Assembly: GCA_937915485.1 (NCBI GenBank)
Contig: CALGII010000129.1
Location: 1 to 56,311, forward strand
DNA: 56,311 bases
Direction of reading: 5' to 3'
Source: an uncultured Ignavibacteriota bacterium
GTDB lineage: Bacteria > Bacteroidota > Ignavibacteria > Tepidaquicellales > Tepidaquicellaceae
Shown here: positions 55,150 through 56,311 of the stretch, one piece after another
How positions within the stretch are numbered: position 1 is the stretch's first letter
Layout of the letters: every line of letters begins with the position of its first letter
The notes under the pieces: generated by a model
The model's input: only the letters and a program-made list of their open reading frames with translations
Told to the model about the DNA's origin: nothing
The model's database searches: none
Made by a program: the position numbers and the translations under genes

Positions 55150-56311
55150 TTATTTTATCAGCATCATCTTCTTTGTTTCCGAATGATTGCCGGCGCTGAG
55201 CCTGTAAAAATATATTCCGCTCGTATAACCCGCTGCATTCCAAAGATACTCATACGTGCCTGCCGCAAGCCGCTGATTCACGAGGTTTGCTACCTTGCGA
55301 CCGGTAATATCGAATATAGTCAGGTTTACGTCCGAACTCTCGCTGACATCAAACTTAATTCTCGTAGCGGGATTGAAAGGATTCGGATAATTCTGATGGA
55401 GTTTGTATTTCACGGGTGTTTGAACCGATGTATTACCTCCGCCCAGTATCGTTCCCGGCAGCGCGTTGTTTGTGGTAACTCCCATTCCCCACGATTTTAT
55501 AACTCCCGTGAGAATCTTCGGGTCAGAACCCGGTCCGTCCTGATAAACGTTCAGTATCCAGTCGCCGCTTAGCGGTACGTTGTTGAACTGGAATAAAAGC
55601 CTTGAAGGCCTGAAAACTCCCGTGAACGGCGCATGACCTTCTTCAATCGCTCTGTTCGCCTCGTCATCAAGTTTCGTTCCGATGAAATTACTTTCTGTCC
55701 CTCCTACCTTACAAATTATTGTATCCGATACACCCGCGTGATATAATGAAAATATAAGGTTCCCGTCGATTGTCGTAAGCACAGTGTCTATATAAACATC
55801 AACATCGACTACCGTCATATATTCTTCAAACGGACGCGGAGGAATATAAATCGTATCCGAAACCGTCTCATTCGGTATTAATGTGATATTTAAATTCGAA
55901 TTATGCACTTCAAGCAAATCAGTAATAACATCGCCGCCGCCATTTATTGTTCTTAGTATAACACCGTTTGCACCGACTGCGAAACCGATTGTTTCCGATA
56001 CCATTACGATATCATTCAGAGGGGTGTTTGCTTCCGTTACAAGTTTCGTCCAGTGTTCGCCGCCGTTAGTAGTTTTGTATATTCTACCGTCGCTTGACGA
56101 TACCCATCCGATATTAATGTTGGAGAAATAAAGGGAAATAAACTCCTGCCCGTTGTTATGTAGTTGTTCCAGCCAGGTCGATCCGGTGTCTCTGGTTGCG
56201 TACACCTTCCCGGATTCCGTGCAAATCCAGCCGAACTTCATATTTGGGTTGAAATATAAATCATTGATATTATCCGAAGAAGCAACGTTGAACCAGTTAT
56301 TTCCCTGATTC
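55150..56311 (-). CDS. T9SS-secreted protein with YCF48-like propeller and P-domain (partial, 5' end outside window)
   Basis: The reading frame stays open to the window edge beyond the first internal ATG at 56241. The extra residues ('NNWFNVASSDNINDLYFNPN') continue the YCF48/BNR-like repeat pattern, so the true start lies outside. At least two to three propeller blades ('IYKTTNGGEHWTKL', 'ILRTINGGG') are followed by a beta-sandwich resembling the proprotein-convertase P-domain ('DTVLTTIDGNLIFSLYHAG', 'PLSGDWILNVYQDGPG') and a type IX C-terminal sorting domain ('HQNYPNPFNPATRIKFDV'). An extracellular, surface-attached protein is inferred. Confidence 0.85.
   Translation of the reverse strand, partial: NQGNNWFNVASSDNINDLYFNPNMKFGWICTESGKVYATRDTGSTWLEQLHNNGQEFISLYFSNINIGWVSSSDGRIYKTTNGGEHWTKLVTEANTPLNDIVMVSETIGFAVGANGVILRTINGGGDVITDLLEVHNSNLNITLIPNETVSDTIYIPPRPFEEYMTVVDVDVYIDTVLTTIDGNLIFSLYHAGVSDTIICKVGGTESNFIGTKLDDEANRAIEEGHAPFTGVFRPSRLLFQFNNVPLSGDWILNVYQDGPGSDPKILTGVIKSWGMGVTTNNALPGTILGGGNTSVQTPVKYKLHQNYPNPFNPATRIKFDVSESSDVNLTIFDITGRKVANLVNQRLAAGTYEYLWNAAGYTSGIYFYRLSAGNHSETKKMMLIK

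Overview
The window reads as part of a chromosome from a Bacteroidota/Chlorobiota-type bacterium, most plausibly an Ignavibacteria-like lineage. This is inferred from proteins with type IX secretion (T9SS) C-terminal sorting domains carrying an NYPNPFNP-type motif, tandem S46 dipeptidyl-peptidases, a GldA/F/G-like ABC module, a TonB-dependent receptor with a carboxypeptidase-regulatory-like N-domain, and compact operons with few clear Shine-Dalgarno sequences. Taxonomy cannot be fixed from sequence reading alone. Nearly all genes are on the minus strand; a TerC gene and a peptide-binding lipoprotein gene are on the plus strand.

Layout. (1) 1-~640 is GC-rich and encodes the C-terminal end of a sugar-type ABC permease. 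It joins in frame to a GldG-like protein and is probably a contig-end chimera. (2) 156-9252: GldA/F/G-like ABC genes, rfbB, an outer-membrane barrel, a TonB-dependent receptor and a lipoprotein. (3) 9374-15062: two S46 peptidases and a methionine synthase that has only the homocysteine and folate modules. (4) 15262-32074: a complete division/cell-wall (dcw) cluster in the order mraZ-rsmH-ftsL-ftsI-murE-murF-mraY-murD-ftsW-murG-(PH-like membrane protein)-murC-ftsQ-ftsA-ftsZ. It has a MraZ operator at its head and a double-hairpin terminator at its tail. (5) 32282-44223: the tRNA-Tyr/Gly/Thr/Trp-secE-nusG-rplKAJL-rpoBC transcription/translation cluster. (6) 44345-56311: accessory genes, namely a RING-like zinc membrane protein with a LysE-family exporter, three T9SS cargo proteins, TerC, a MATE exporter and an orphan oligopeptide-binding lipoprotein.

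How it fits together. The dcw cluster makes the lipid II precursor (MurC-F, MraY, MurG), polymerises and crosslinks septal peptidoglycan (FtsW, FtsI) and builds the Z ring (FtsZ, FtsA, FtsQ, FtsL). Most junctions overlap by 1-4 nt, which points to strict translational coupling. MraZ probably autoregulates the cluster through 10-bp-spaced GTGGG boxes next to a TATAAT box.

The most notable observations are: a single in-frame TGA that splits ftsI just before its catalytic serine; an uncharacterised PH-like membrane protein coupled between murG and murC; an S46 paralogue lacking about 120 residues of the helical domain; a MetH without cobalamin domains; and the likely chimeric left end. I found no convincing evidence of a wholly new multi-gene system. 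The dcw-embedded PH-like protein and the RING/LysE pair are the best candidates for unknown biology.
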